From positions 1-9,899 of the forward strand of contig JBQGCL010000269.1 of NCBI GenBank assembly GCA_052038485.1: a stretch of 9,899 nt of DNA, read 5' to 3'. Made by a program: the position numbers and the translations under genes. The DNA comes from JACVRW01 sp052038485. Its GTDB lineage: Bacteria; Actinomycetota; Thermoleophilia; Solirubrobacterales; Thermoleophilaceae. Below, piece by piece: positions 1 to 7,077 of the stretch. The notes under the pieces are model-generated. The model did not search any database, was not told the origin of the DNA, and saw only the letters and a list, made by a program, of their open reading frames with translations. Every line of letters starts with the position of its first letter. Within the stretch, counting starts at the first letter, position 1.

Positions 1-870
1 GAGAGCCGTGCCGAGTCGGCCACGCGCTCGTTCGACCTCGCCGGCGCGATCAGCGTCACGGCCGGGCTGTCGGTGATGGTCTACGCGCTGGTCGACGCGA
101 CCGACGCGGGCTGGGGCTCGACCCAGACGATCGGCCTGCTCGCGCTCGCGGCGGTGCTGCTGATCGCCTTCGTCGCGATCGAGCTGCGCTCCGACGCGCC
201 GCTGGTGCCATTCCGGATCTTCCGCCTGCGCACGCTCACCGGCGCCAACGTGGTCGGCGTCCTGATCGGCGCCTCGCTGTTCTCGATGTTCTTCTTCATC
301 TCGCTCTACATGCAGCAGGTGCTCGGCTACAGCCCGATCAAGGCCGGCCTCTCGTACCTGCCGCTGGCGCTGACGATCATCCTCACCGCCGGGGTGGCGT
401 CGCAGCTCGTGACCAGGGTCGGCTTCAAGCCGGTGCTCGCCGCCGGCATGGCGTTCATCGCCGCCGGGCTGGTCTGGTTCGGCCAGGTGTCGGTCGACGG
501 CAGCTACCTGGGCGACATCCTCGGCCCGTCGCTGCTGGCCGCGATCGGCCTCGGGCTGGCGTTCGTGACGAGCACGATCGCGGCCGTCTCGGGCGTTGAC
601 GCCGAGGAGGCGGGGCTCGCCAGCGGGCTGATCAACACCTCGCAACAGGTCGGCGGCGCGCTCGGGCTGGCCGTGCTGGCGACGGTCGCCACCTCGACGA
701 CCAACGACGCGACGGGCCCGCCCGCGCAGGCGCTGACCGAGGGCTTCCAGAACGCCTTCCTGGCGGGCGCGGCAATCGCACTGCTCGGGCTGGTGGCGAC
801 GCTGGTGCTGATCCGCAGCGCCGACAGCCGCGCCCACGTCGAGCTCGGCGCCGAGCCCGCGGCGCCCTAG
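1..870 (+). CDS. MFS drug-efflux transporter, DHA2 (EmrB/QacA) family, C-terminal part
   Basis: The frame is open from the first base, so this is the 3' portion of a gene that starts outside the window; 289 residues are visible. It is an integral membrane protein with about eight hydrophobic segments, consistent with roughly the second half of a 14-TM DHA2 proton-driven multidrug exporter. The opening FDLAGAISVTAGLSVMVYAL resembles the region after the central loop in EmrB/QacA relatives. The run GLASGLINTSQQVGGALGLA (visible residues about 205-224) is the typical late-TM family motif, and LYMQQVLGYSPIKAGLSYLP is also characteristic. The C-terminus is short, cytoplasmic and Ala/Glu-rich. The gene is convergent with pntB, 46 bp away. 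The substrate cannot be read from sequence. The family call is firm; a dye, antibiotic or other efflux role is only inferred. Confidence 0.9.
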   Translation, partial: ESRAESATRSFDLAGAISVTAGLSVMVYALVDATDAGWGSTQTIGLLALAAVLLIAFVAIELRSDAPLVPFRIFRLRTLTGANVVGVLIGASLFSMFFFISLYMQQVLGYSPIKAGLSYLPLALTIILTAGVASQLVTRVGFKPVLAAGMAFIAAGLVWFGQVSVDGSYLGDILGPSLLAAIGLGLAFVTSTIAAVSGVDAEEAGLASGLINTSQQVGGALGLAVLATVATSTTNDATGPPAQALTEGFQNAFLAGAAIALLGLVATLVLIRSADSRAHVELGAEPAAP

Positions 871-882
871 ACGCGCGCGGGC
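855..882. terminator. Possible hairpin at the MFS/pntB convergent junction
   Basis: GCCCGCG (855-861) is perfectly complementary to CGCGGGC (876-882), giving a 7-bp all-GC stem with a 14-nt loop that contains the exporter's TAG stop. There is no T-tract on either strand. It may act as a shared terminator for the converging genes, but chance GC pairing is a real alternative. Confidence 0.25.
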
Positions 883-916
883 ACGACGCGCCGGTAACCC
901 GAGGCGACGACCTCCA

Positions 917-2329
917 CTACAGCTCCTTGACCTCCGCGAGCACCGCGGCGACCGACTCCTTCGCGTCGCCGAACAGCAGCGCCGTGTTGTCGTTGTAGAA
1001 GAGCGGGTTGTCGATGCCGGCGAAGCCGGTGTTCATCGACCGCTTCAGCACGATCACCTGGCCGGCCTTGTCGACGTCGAGGATCGGCATCCCGTAGATC
1101 GGCGAGCCCTCGTTCTCGCGGGCGGCCGGGTTGGTGACGTCGTTGGCGCCGATCACGAGCGCCACGTCGGTCTGCGGGAACTCGGGGTTGATCTCGTCCA
1201 TCTCCTTGAGATGGTCGTAGGGGACGTCGGCCTCGGCGAGCAGCACGTTCATGTGGCCGGGCATGCGGCCGGCGACCGGGTGGATCGCGTAGTCGACGCG
1301 GACGCCGCGCTTCTCGAGCTCGTCGGCGAGCTCGCGGACGGTGTGCTGGGCCTGAGCGACGGCCATCCCGTAGCCGGGCGCCACGACGACCTTGGAGGCG
1401 TAGGCGAGCTGGATCGCCACGTCGGAGGCGTCGGTGGAGCGGACCGGCTTCTGCTCGCCGTCGGCGCCCGCCGGCGCGGCGCTCACGCCGCCGAATCCAC
1501 CGGCGAAGATGTTCGCGATCGAGCGGTTCATCGCCTGGGCCATCTGGTTGGTGAGGATCGAGCCCGAGGCGCCGACGAGCATGCCGCCCACGATCAGCGC
1601 GACGTTGTCGAGCGCGATGCCGGCCGCGGCCGCGGACAGGCCGGTGAACGCGTTCAGCAGCGAGATCACGACCGGCATGTCGGCGCCGCCGATCGGCAGG
1701 ACGAACATGTTCCCGAGCAGTGCCGCGGCGATCAGGATCACCAGGAACAGGCCCTGCGACTCGGTCCCGGCCGCGATGGCGCTCGCGCAGCCGACGCACA
1801 CGGCCAGCAGCCCGATGTTGATGAACTGCTGTCCGGGCAGCTGGATCGGGCGGCCGGGGATGATCTCCTGGAGCTTGCCGAAGGCGATGTTCGAGCCCCA
1901 GAACGAGATCGAGCCGATGATCGCCGCGAACAAGATCGGGATCAGCTGGTCGAGCTCGGGGTTGCCGCTTCCGATCTCGAGCTGGTTGCGGTACTCGACG
2001 AACGAGATCAGGGCCACCGCGCCGCCGCCGACGCCGTTGAACAGCGCCACCATCTGCGGCATGGCGGTCATCTTCACGCTGCGCGCAGCGGGGATCCCGA
2101 CAGCCGTCCCGATCGCCACGCCGACGACGATCAGCCCGTAGTCGCCGACCTCCTCGATCAGCAGCGTGGCGACCACCGCGAACGCCATGCCGACCGCCGC
2201 GATACGGTTGCCGCGCCGCGCCGTGCGCGGGTGGTTGAGCTCGTGCAGCCCGTAGATGAACAGGGCGAACGCGATGATGTAGAGGACCCGGATGAAGTCC
2301 GGGTCCTGGACGAAGGAGGCCGTGTACAT
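917..2329 (-). CDS. pntB: NAD(P) transhydrogenase, beta subunit (Re/Si-specific, proton-translocating)
   Basis: This is the beta subunit of the membrane transhydrogenase, which drives hydride transfer from NADH to NADP+ using the proton gradient. At 470 residues it is of normal PntB length. Residues 1-275 form the multi-helix membrane domain (dII). Residues about 305-470 form the NADP(H)-binding Rossmann domain (dIII), with GYGMAVAQAQ at 319-328, RMPGHMNVLLAEADVPYDHL at 355-374, GANDVTNPAA at 394-403 and KRSMNTGFAGIDNPLFYND near 429-447, all family hallmarks. The ATG (2329-2327) shares one base with the pntAB TGA (TGATG) and has an AAGAGG Shine-Dalgarno (2343-2338) spaced 8 nt, so the start is well supported. 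Residue 98 is Asn where E. coli PntB has His91; from memory Asn is common here in other lineages. A perfect hairpin lies in codons 8-16 (separate entry). It is the last gene of the pnt operon. Confidence 0.96.
   Translation of the reverse strand: MYTASFVQDPDFIRVLYIIAFALFIYGLHELNHPRTARRGNRIAAVGMAFAVVATLLIEEVGDYGLIVVGVAIGTAVGIPAARSVKMTAMPQMVALFNGVGGGAVALISFVEYRNQLEIGSGNPELDQLIPILFAAIIGSISFWGSNIAFGKLQEIIPGRPIQLPGQQFINIGLLAVCVGCASAIAAGTESQGLFLVILIAAALLGNMFVLPIGGADMPVVISLLNAFTGLSAAAAGIALDNVALIVGGMLVGASGSILTNQMAQAMNRSIANIFAGGFGGVSAAPAGADGEQKPVRSTDASDVAIQLAYASKVVVAPGYGMAVAQAQHTVRELADELEKRGVRVDYAIHPVAGRMPGHMNVLLAEADVPYDHLKEMDEINPEFPQTDVALVIGANDVTNPAARENEGSPIYGMPILDVDKAGQVIVLKRSMNTGFAGIDNPLFYNDNTALLFGDAKESVAAVLAEVKEL
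2283..2307 (-). other. Perfect 10-bp hairpin inside the pntB 5' coding region
   Basis: On the plus strand AGGACCCGGA (2283-2292) and TCCGGGTCCT (2298-2307) are perfect reverse complements separated by five bases (TGAAG). In pntB mRNA this forms a 10-bp GC-rich stem with a CUUCA loop, about 23-47 nt downstream of the A of the start codon, in codons 8-16 (encoding QDPDFIRVL). It lies in the variable N-terminus before the first membrane helix. It could slow initiating ribosomes, mark an mRNA processing site or tune PntAB:PntB stoichiometry; function is inferred only. Confidence 0.6.
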
Positions 2330-2607
2330 CAGTCGCGCCTCTTGAACATCTCCAGCATGCGGTCCGTGACCAGGAAGCCGCCGACGATGTTGATCGTGCC
2401 GAAGGCGATCGCGATCACGAGCAGCAGCTCGTTGAGGAAGCCGTCGACCTCGCCGATCAGCAGCAGGCCGCCGAGCAGGACGATGCCGTGGATCGCGTTG
2501 GTGGCCGACATCAGCGGCGTATGCAGCGTGTTCGGCACCTTCGAGATCACCTCGAAGCCGACGAAGGCGGCCAGGACGAGGATGGTCAGCTCGGTCAAGA
2601 GATCCAC
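2329..2607 (-). CDS. pntAB: NAD(P) transhydrogenase, small membrane subunit (alpha-2)
   Basis: This 92-residue membrane protein corresponds to the C-terminal membrane part of E. coli PntA, which is a separate polypeptide in three-subunit transhydrogenases. It has three hydrophobic helices: about residues 5-20, 40-53 and 60-80. The segment SKVPNTLHTPLMSATNAIHG is the family signature. Together with PntB it forms the proton channel. The start is GTG (2607-2605), whose G is also the last base of the pntAA TAG (TAGTG), so translation is probably coupled to pntAA; the upstream SD match is only modest (GGTGG). Its stop overlaps the pntB ATG by one base. Length and sequence are complete. Confidence 0.95.
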   Translation of the reverse strand: MDLLTELTILVLAAFVGFEVISKVPNTLHTPLMSATNAIHGIVLLGGLLLIGEVDGFLNELLLVIAIAFGTINIVGGFLVTDRMLEMFKRRD

Positions 2608-3725
2608 TACGCGGCCACCGCCTTCTGCGCCCCCTCGTGCACGATCTCGCCGTCGCGCGTGATGCAGGCGCCGTTGATGATCTCGTCCTCGAAGTCGAGG
2701 GTCAGCTCGCCGTCGTCGACCATCAGCTCGAGCAGCGACTGGACGTTGCGCGCGTAGAGCGACGAGGCGTGGTCGGCCATCGTGGAGGCGAGATTGGCGG
2801 GGCCGACGATCGTCACGTCCTCCTTGACGACGGTCTGGCCGGGCTCGGTCAGCTCGCAGTTGCCGCCGGTCTCGGCGGCGAGGTCGACGATCACCGACCC
2901 GGGCCGCATGTTCTTGACGGCCTGCTCGGTGACCAGCAGCGGCGCCCGACGGCCGGGGACGGCGGCGGTCGAGATGACCGCGTCCATCTTGCCGATCTCC
3001 TCGGCGAGCAGCTCGCGCTGCTTCTGCTGCTCCTCCTCGGTCAGCTGGCGCGCGTAGCCGCCGGCCGCCTCGGCGTCCTCGAGGCCCATGTCGAGCTCGA
3101 GGAAGCGGGCGCCCAGCGACTCGATCTGCTCCTTGACCGCCGACCGCACGTCGAAGGCCTGTACCACCGCTCCGAGCCGGCGGGTGGTGGCGATCGCCTG
3201 GAGGCCGGCGACGCCGGCGCCGAGTACGAGCACCTTGGCCGGGCGGACGGTGCCGGCGGCGGTGGTCAGCATCGGGAAGAAGCGGGGCAGCTCCTGGGCG
3301 GCGATCAACGCGGCGCGGTAGCCGGTGACCGTGGCCTGGGAGGAGAGGGCGTCCATGGACTGGGCGCGCGAGATGCGCGGGATGGCCTCCATGGCGAAGC
3401 TGGTGACGCCGGCGTCGGCGAGGGCCCGAACCGTGTCGGCGGCGGTCAGGGGGGCGAGGAAGCCGATCAGGACCGAGCCGCGCTGGAGCTTGGCGATCTC
3501 CTCGGCGCTGGGCGGGGCGACCTTGGCCACGACCTGGCCCGACCAGCCGTCGCCGACGGAGGCGCCGGCCTGCTCGTAGTCGGCATCCGGATAGTGCGCG
3601 CCGCCGCCCGCGCCGGCCTCGATGGCCACCTCGACTCCACCCCGGCCGAGCCGCTCGACGACCTCCGGAACGAGCGCAACACGAAGCTCGCCGCTGGCGG
3701 TTTCCTTGGGTACAGAGACTCTCAT
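2607..3725 (-). CDS. pntAA: NAD(P) transhydrogenase, NAD-binding alpha-1 subunit
   Basis: This soluble NAD(H)-binding subunit (dI) is 372 residues and homologous to alanine dehydrogenase. The N-terminus MRVSVPKETASGELRVALVP is the canonical family start. RAQSMDALSSQA (120-131) is the conserved catalytic loop region. The Rossmann fingerprint is VLVLGAGVAGLQAIATTRRLG (about 165-185), with Asp192 in FDVR as the expected ribose-binding acid. PGRRAPLLVTEQAVKNMRPG and VDLAAETGGNCE follow as expected. The frame stays open another 80 codons upstream, but that part has no family similarity and runs into the divergent gene, so the ATG at 3725-3723 is chosen; an ATG at 3758 is a weaker alternative. No clear SD is present. 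First gene of pntAA-pntAB-pntB; transcription probably starts in the 55-bp divergent region. Confidence 0.95.
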   Translation of the reverse strand: MRVSVPKETASGELRVALVPEVVERLGRGGVEVAIEAGAGGGAHYPDADYEQAGASVGDGWSGQVVAKVAPPSAEEIAKLQRGSVLIGFLAPLTAADTVRALADAGVTSFAMEAIPRISRAQSMDALSSQATVTGYRAALIAAQELPRFFPMLTTAAGTVRPAKVLVLGAGVAGLQAIATTRRLGAVVQAFDVRSAVKEQIESLGARFLELDMGLEDAEAAGGYARQLTEEEQQKQRELLAEEIGKMDAVISTAAVPGRRAPLLVTEQAVKNMRPGSVIVDLAAETGGNCELTEPGQTVVKEDVTIVGPANLASTMADHASSLYARNVQSLLELMVDDGELTLDFEDEIINGACITRDGEIVHEGAQKAVAA

Positions 3726-3780
3726 GGGGCGCTCAACCGGCAGGTCGGGGCGCGGCATGCTACCGGGTAGGGTGCCGAGC
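3726..3780. promoter_or_regulatory. Divergent promoter region between pntAA and the DUF1254 gene
   Basis: Only 55 bp separate the two divergent start codons, so the promoters of both operons must overlap here or lie in the coding ends. Candidate -10 boxes are TAGCAT on the minus strand (3762-3757), giving a leader of about 25 nt to the pntAA ATG, and TAGGGT on the plus strand (3768-3773), spaced so that transcription would begin at or next to the GTG at 3781, possibly a leaderless mRNA. The -35 matches are poor: TTCGCA on minus at 3787-3782, with a long 19-nt spacer, and none convincing on plus. Both boxes sit inside the palindrome listed separately. Confidence 0.4.
3750..3780. promoter_or_regulatory. 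Imperfect palindrome, candidate operator in the divergent region
   Basis: The sequence is symmetric about base 3765. The inner arms CTACC (3760-3764) and GGTAG (3766-3770) pair perfectly. After two mismatches CGGCA (3753-3757) pairs with TGCCG (3773-3777), so 10 of 12 positions match. Extending to 3750-3780 gives 12 of 15. It covers both candidate -10 boxes and ends next to the GTG start at 3781. This is the shape of a homodimeric repressor site. No regulator gene is in the window and no known operator consensus is recognised. Confidence 0.4.
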
Positions 3781-5217
3781 GTGCGAAGACGAGCCGCCAC
3801 AGCCGTGCTGCTTCTCGTCGCCGCGGCTTGCGTGGGGAGCGCGAGCGCGGCGCCCGCCCCCAGCGTCCCGGCCTGCGCGCTCGGCACGTCGGCCGCCGAT
3901 CTCAAGGGCTTCTTCGCCACCGAGCTCGCCAAGGCCGAGCGCCGGGTCCCGAAGCGCGGCCGCAAGGCCTTCGCCGCCGCCGTCGCGGCGTACGTCTACG
4001 GGCTCGCGCCCGTGTCGGTGAGCGAGACGACGCAGCGCTTCCCCGAGAACCAGCTCGTCAGCATCGCCGCGCTTGCCAACCCGACCGTCCGCACGGTCGT
4101 GCTGCCGAATGTCGACACCACCTACACGGTCGGGCGCCTCCAGCTCAGCGGCGGCCCGCGCGTGCTCGACGTCCCCGACACCGCCGGGCGCTACTACGTC
4201 ATCCAGCTGCTCGACGCCTACTCGAACACGTTCGCCTACGTCGGGCGCCGGACCACCGGCACGAAGCCGGGCAGCTACGCGGTCGTCCCGCCCGGCTGGA
4301 AGGGCGCGCTGCCGGCCGGCGTCAAGCGCATCCAGAGCCCCACGAACCTGGTCTGGGTGCTCGGCCGCACGCTCGTCCAGGACGCCGCCGACATGCCGGC
4401 CGTCGCCGCGCTGATGCGCGGCTACCGCTTCACCGCCCTCGACGCCTGGACGCAGAGCCGGCCCCAGAACCCGCTCGTGCTTCCCGGCTTCCCGCCGCTG
4501 GCGCCGGTGAAGCTGCCGACCGGGAATGCGTTCTTCGCCAAGCTCGCCGACGTGCTGGCGAGCGACCCGCCGCCGAAGCGCGACGCCTGCGCGCTGCGCG
4601 CACTCGCGCGCGCCGGCATCGGCCCGGGCAAAGCGCCGGCGAGCGCCGGCCTGAGCGCCGCGGTGAGGGCGGGGAAGCGCATCGTCGCGAAGGCCGAGCA
4701 AAGGGCCAACCGCTACGGCGCCAAGCGCAACAACGGCTGGCTGCTCCCGGGCCCCTATATCGGCGCTTACGGGCGCAACTACCTCGGCCGCGCCGTGATC
4801 GCCACCGCCGCGCTCGGCGCCAACACCCGGCCCGAGACCGTCTATCCACTCGCCGTGGACGACGTCGACGGCCGCAAGCTGACCGGCCGCCGCGCCTACC
4901 GCATCCGCTTCGCGCGCGGCCAGCTGCCGCCGGCCAACGCGTTCTGGTCGCTCACGCTGTATGGCAAGGACCGCTACCTGGTCGACAACCCGATCGACCG
5001 CTACGCGATCGGCGACCGCACGAAGGGCGTGCGCCGCGGCAAGGACGGGTCGCTGACGATCTACGTCCAGCACCGCCGCCCGAGCGGCGCCGCGGCCGCC
5101 AACTGGCTGCCCGCGCCCGCGGGCGAATTCCGGCTGGCGCTGCGCATCTACGAGCCCCGCCGCGGCGTCCTGACCGGACGCTGGAAGCCGCCACCGGTGC
5201 GGCGGCTACACTCGTAG
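3781..5217 (+). CDS. Exported DUF1254/DUF1214 domain protein
   Basis: This 478-residue protein of unknown function has the N-terminal DUF1254 and C-terminal DUF1214 regions. The GTG start at 3781 gives a typical signal peptide: VRRR, a hydrophobic core (TAVLLLVAAACVG), then ASA|A cleavage near residue 23; GTG 3772 and ATG 3757 are alternatives. DUF1254 spans about 65-225, with LPNVDTTYTVGRLQLSGGP, VPDTAGRYYVIQLLDAYSNTFA and TNLVWVLGRTLVQ. DUF1214 spans about 350-465, with PPANAFWSLTLYGKDRYLVDNP and FRLALRIYEP. Two cysteines remain after cleavage (C32, C270) and could form a disulfide. It is very rich in Arg, Lys and Ala. A lipoprotein is less likely because C17 lacks a proper lipobox Leu; the RRR lacks the rest of a Tat motif. 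It leads the kor operon, 18 bp before korA, although one is extracytoplasmic and the other cytosolic. Domain call firm; function unknown. Confidence 0.88.
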   Translation: MRRRAATAVLLLVAAACVGSASAAPAPSVPACALGTSAADLKGFFATELAKAERRVPKRGRKAFAAAVAAYVYGLAPVSVSETTQRFPENQLVSIAALANPTVRTVVLPNVDTTYTVGRLQLSGGPRVLDVPDTAGRYYVIQLLDAYSNTFAYVGRRTTGTKPGSYAVVPPGWKGALPAGVKRIQSPTNLVWVLGRTLVQDAADMPAVAALMRGYRFTALDAWTQSRPQNPLVLPGFPPLAPVKLPTGNAFFAKLADVLASDPPPKRDACALRALARAGIGPGKAPASAGLSAAVRAGKRIVAKAEQRANRYGAKRNNGWLLPGPYIGAYGRNYLGRAVIATAALGANTRPETVYPLAVDDVDGRKLTGRRAYRIRFARGQLPPANAFWSLTLYGKDRYLVDNPIDRYAIGDRTKGVRRGKDGSLTIYVQHRRPSGAAAANWLPAPAGEFRLALRIYEPRRGVLTGRWKPPPVRRLHS

Positions 5218-5235
5218 ACCGGGTTCGCAGCAAGG

Positions 5236-7077
5236 ATGGAAGAGAAGACTCTCGAGAAGATCGACCGGGTCGTCGTCCGATTCGCAGGCGACTCGGGCGA
5301 CGGCATGCAGCTGACCGGCAGTCGCTTCACCGACGCCACCGCTGTTGTCGGCAACGATCTCGCCACGCTGCCCGACTTCCCCGCTGAGATCCGCGCTCCC
5401 GCCGGCACGCCGCACGGGGTCTCGGCCTTCCAGATCCACTTCGCCTCGCGCGACATCCTCACGCCCGGCGACCACCCCAACGTGCTGGTCGCGATGAACC
5501 CGGCCGCCCTGATCACCCAGCTCGCCGCCGTCGAGAAGGGCGGCACGGTGATCGTCAACGAGGACGGCTTCTCGGACCACAACCTGCGAAAGGCCGGCTA
5601 CGAGTCGAACCCGCTCGAGGACGACTCGCTCGACGACTACCAGCTCTTCCGCGTTCCGATGACGTCGATGACGGTCCGCGCCACCGAGGGGATCGAGGGC
5701 ATCAAGGCGGCCGACGCCCAGCGCTGCAAGAACCTGTTCGCGCTCGGGCTCGTGTCCTGGATGTACGGGCGCCCGACCGAGCCCTCCACGAACTGGATCG
5801 AGAAGAAGTTCGCCGACCGGCCGCCGGTGCGCGACGCCAACCTCGCCGCCTTCCGCGCGGGCTACAACTTCGGCGAGACCGCCGAGCTGCTGGCCGTCCA
5901 CTACGAGGTCGAGCCCGCGCCGGCCCCGCCCGGCACCTACCGCAACATCAACGGCACCCAGGCGCTCGCCTACGGGCTGATCGCCGCCGGCGTTCGCTCC
6001 GGGCTCGGTCTGTTCCTCGCCTCCTATCCGATCACCCCGGCCTCGGAGCTGCTGCACGCGCTGTCGCGCCACCGCAAGTTCGGGGTCCACACGATCCAGG
6101 CCGAGGACGAGATCGCCGCCGCCAACATGGCGCTCGGCGCCGCCTTCTCCGGCCGCCTCGCGGTGACCGCCACCAGCGGCCCCGGCATGGACCTCAAGGC
6201 CGAGACGATCGGGCTGGCCGTGGCGATGGAGCTGCCGCTCGTGGTCGTCGACATCCAGCGCGCGGGCCCGTCGACGGGCATGCCGACCAAGACGGAGGCC
6301 GCCGACCTGCTGATGGCGCTGTCCGGGAGGCACGGCGAGTCGCCGCTGCCGGTCGTCGCCGCCAGCACGCCCGCCGACTGCTTCCACGCGGCGATCGAGG
6401 CGGCGCGCATCGCCGTCGAGCACCGGACGCCGGTGATCCTGCTGACCGACACCTTCCTCGCGAACTCGTCGGAGCCCTGGCGGCTGCCCGACGTGGCGTC
6501 GCTGCCCGAGATCGACCCGAAGTTCGCGACCGAGCCGAACGCCGGCGACCGCTTCATGCCCTACCTGCGCGACGACAAGCTCGCGCGCCCCTGGGCCCTG
6601 CCCGGCACGCCCGGCCTGCGCCACCGCATCGGCGGGCTCGAGAAGGAGGACGTGACCGGCAACATCTCCTACCAGCCCGAGAACCACGACCACATGACTC
6701 GCCTGCGCGCCGAGCGCATCGAGCACGTGCAGGTGCCCGACGTCGAGGTCGACGACCCCGACGGCGACGCCACGCTGCTGGTGCTCGGCTGGGGCTCGAG
6801 CTACGGCGCGATCGAGGGCGCCGCCCGGCGGCTGCGCCGCGAGCAGGGCCTGAAGCTGGCGACCGCCCACGTGCGCCACCTCAACCCGCTGCCAGGCAAC
6901 CTCGGCGACGTGCTGCGCGCCTACGAGCGCGTGCTCGTGCCGGAGATGAACATGGGCCAGCTGTCGCGGCTGCTGCGCGCCGAGTACCTGGTCGACATCG
7001 ACAGCTACACGAAGGTCGACGGCCTGCCGATCTTCACGCGCGACGTGATGGAGCAGGTCGAGGAGCGCCTCGCATGA
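5236..7077 (+). CDS. korA: 2-oxoglutarate:ferredoxin oxidoreductase, fused gamma-alpha subunit
   Basis: KorA of the CoA- and thiamine-diphosphate-dependent 2-oxoacid:ferredoxin oxidoreductase family, which oxidatively decarboxylates 2-oxoglutarate to succinyl-CoA. The 613 residues hold a gamma domain first (about 10-215, with RFAGDSGDGMQLTGSRF at 15-31 and the PDFPAEIRAPAGTPHGVSAF block). The alpha pyrimidine-binding domain follows from about 236, with SYPITPASELLHAL at 263-276, QAEDEIAAANMALGAAFSG and TATSGPGMDLKAE. The C-terminal transketolase-like domain runs from about 512, with LVLGWGSSYGA. This gamma-alpha order matches Mycobacterium tuberculosis KorA (Rv2455c). The ATG lies 18 bp after the preceding stop; AAGG directly abuts it, so no well-spaced SD exists. 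Stop and korB start overlap as ATGA. The 2-oxoglutarate preference over other 2-oxoacids is inferred from family resemblance. Confidence 0.95.
   Translation: MEEKTLEKIDRVVVRFAGDSGDGMQLTGSRFTDATAVVGNDLATLPDFPAEIRAPAGTPHGVSAFQIHFASRDILTPGDHPNVLVAMNPAALITQLAAVEKGGTVIVNEDGFSDHNLRKAGYESNPLEDDSLDDYQLFRVPMTSMTVRATEGIEGIKAADAQRCKNLFALGLVSWMYGRPTEPSTNWIEKKFADRPPVRDANLAAFRAGYNFGETAELLAVHYEVEPAPAPPGTYRNINGTQALAYGLIAAGVRSGLGLFLASYPITPASELLHALSRHRKFGVHTIQAEDEIAAANMALGAAFSGRLAVTATSGPGMDLKAETIGLAVAMELPLVVVDIQRAGPSTGMPTKTEAADLLMALSGRHGESPLPVVAASTPADCFHAAIEAARIAVEHRTPVILLTDTFLANSSEPWRLPDVASLPEIDPKFATEPNAGDRFMPYLRDDKLARPWALPGTPGLRHRIGGLEKEDVTGNISYQPENHDHMTRLRAERIEHVQVPDVEVDDPDGDATLLVLGWGSSYGAIEGAARRLRREQGLKLATAHVRHLNPLPGNLGDVLRAYERVLVPEMNMGQLSRLLRAEYLVDIDSYTKVDGLPIFTRDVMEQVEERLA
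7059..7072 (+). promoter_or_regulatory. korB ribosome-binding site folded in a small hairpin
   Basis: AGGAG (7061-7065) lies 8 nt before the korB ATG and is a good Shine-Dalgarno. CGAGG (7059-7063) can pair with CCTCG (7068-7072) around the loop AGCG, hiding part of it. Because this sits in the last codons of korA, ribosomes finishing korA would open it, which suggests translational coupling of the two subunits. Confidence 0.45.

Noticed and set aside
1211..2662. Long plus-strand frame opposite pntB, pntAB and the end of pntAA
   Set aside because: Antisense shadow of high-GC genes: repetitive Asp/Arg/Gly/His composition, no motif, and it spans three separate real genes.
2637..3770. Long plus-strand frame opposite pntAA
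   Set aside because: Same explanation; it ends in the divergent promoter region and its translation is Gly/Asp/Leu-rich without domains.
3726..3965. 80-residue N-terminal extension of pntAA
   Set aside because: Not similar to the family, overlaps the divergent DUF1254 signal-peptide region, and the canonical MRVSVPKE start begins at 3725.
3760..5073. Minus-strand frame opposite the DUF1254 gene
   Set aside because: No motif; the plus strand encodes clear DUF1254 and DUF1214 blocks plus a signal peptide.
3828..5387. Alternative plus-strand frame through the DUF1254 gene and into korA
   Set aside because: Arg/Ala/Pro-rich off-frame translation crossing a gene boundary.
5206..6879. Long open frame (557 codons) on the minus strand opposite korA
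   Set aside because: Arg/Gly/Val/Asp-rich low-complexity translation with no recognisable motif; it mirrors the strong GC bias of korA codons, and korA has complete family motifs.
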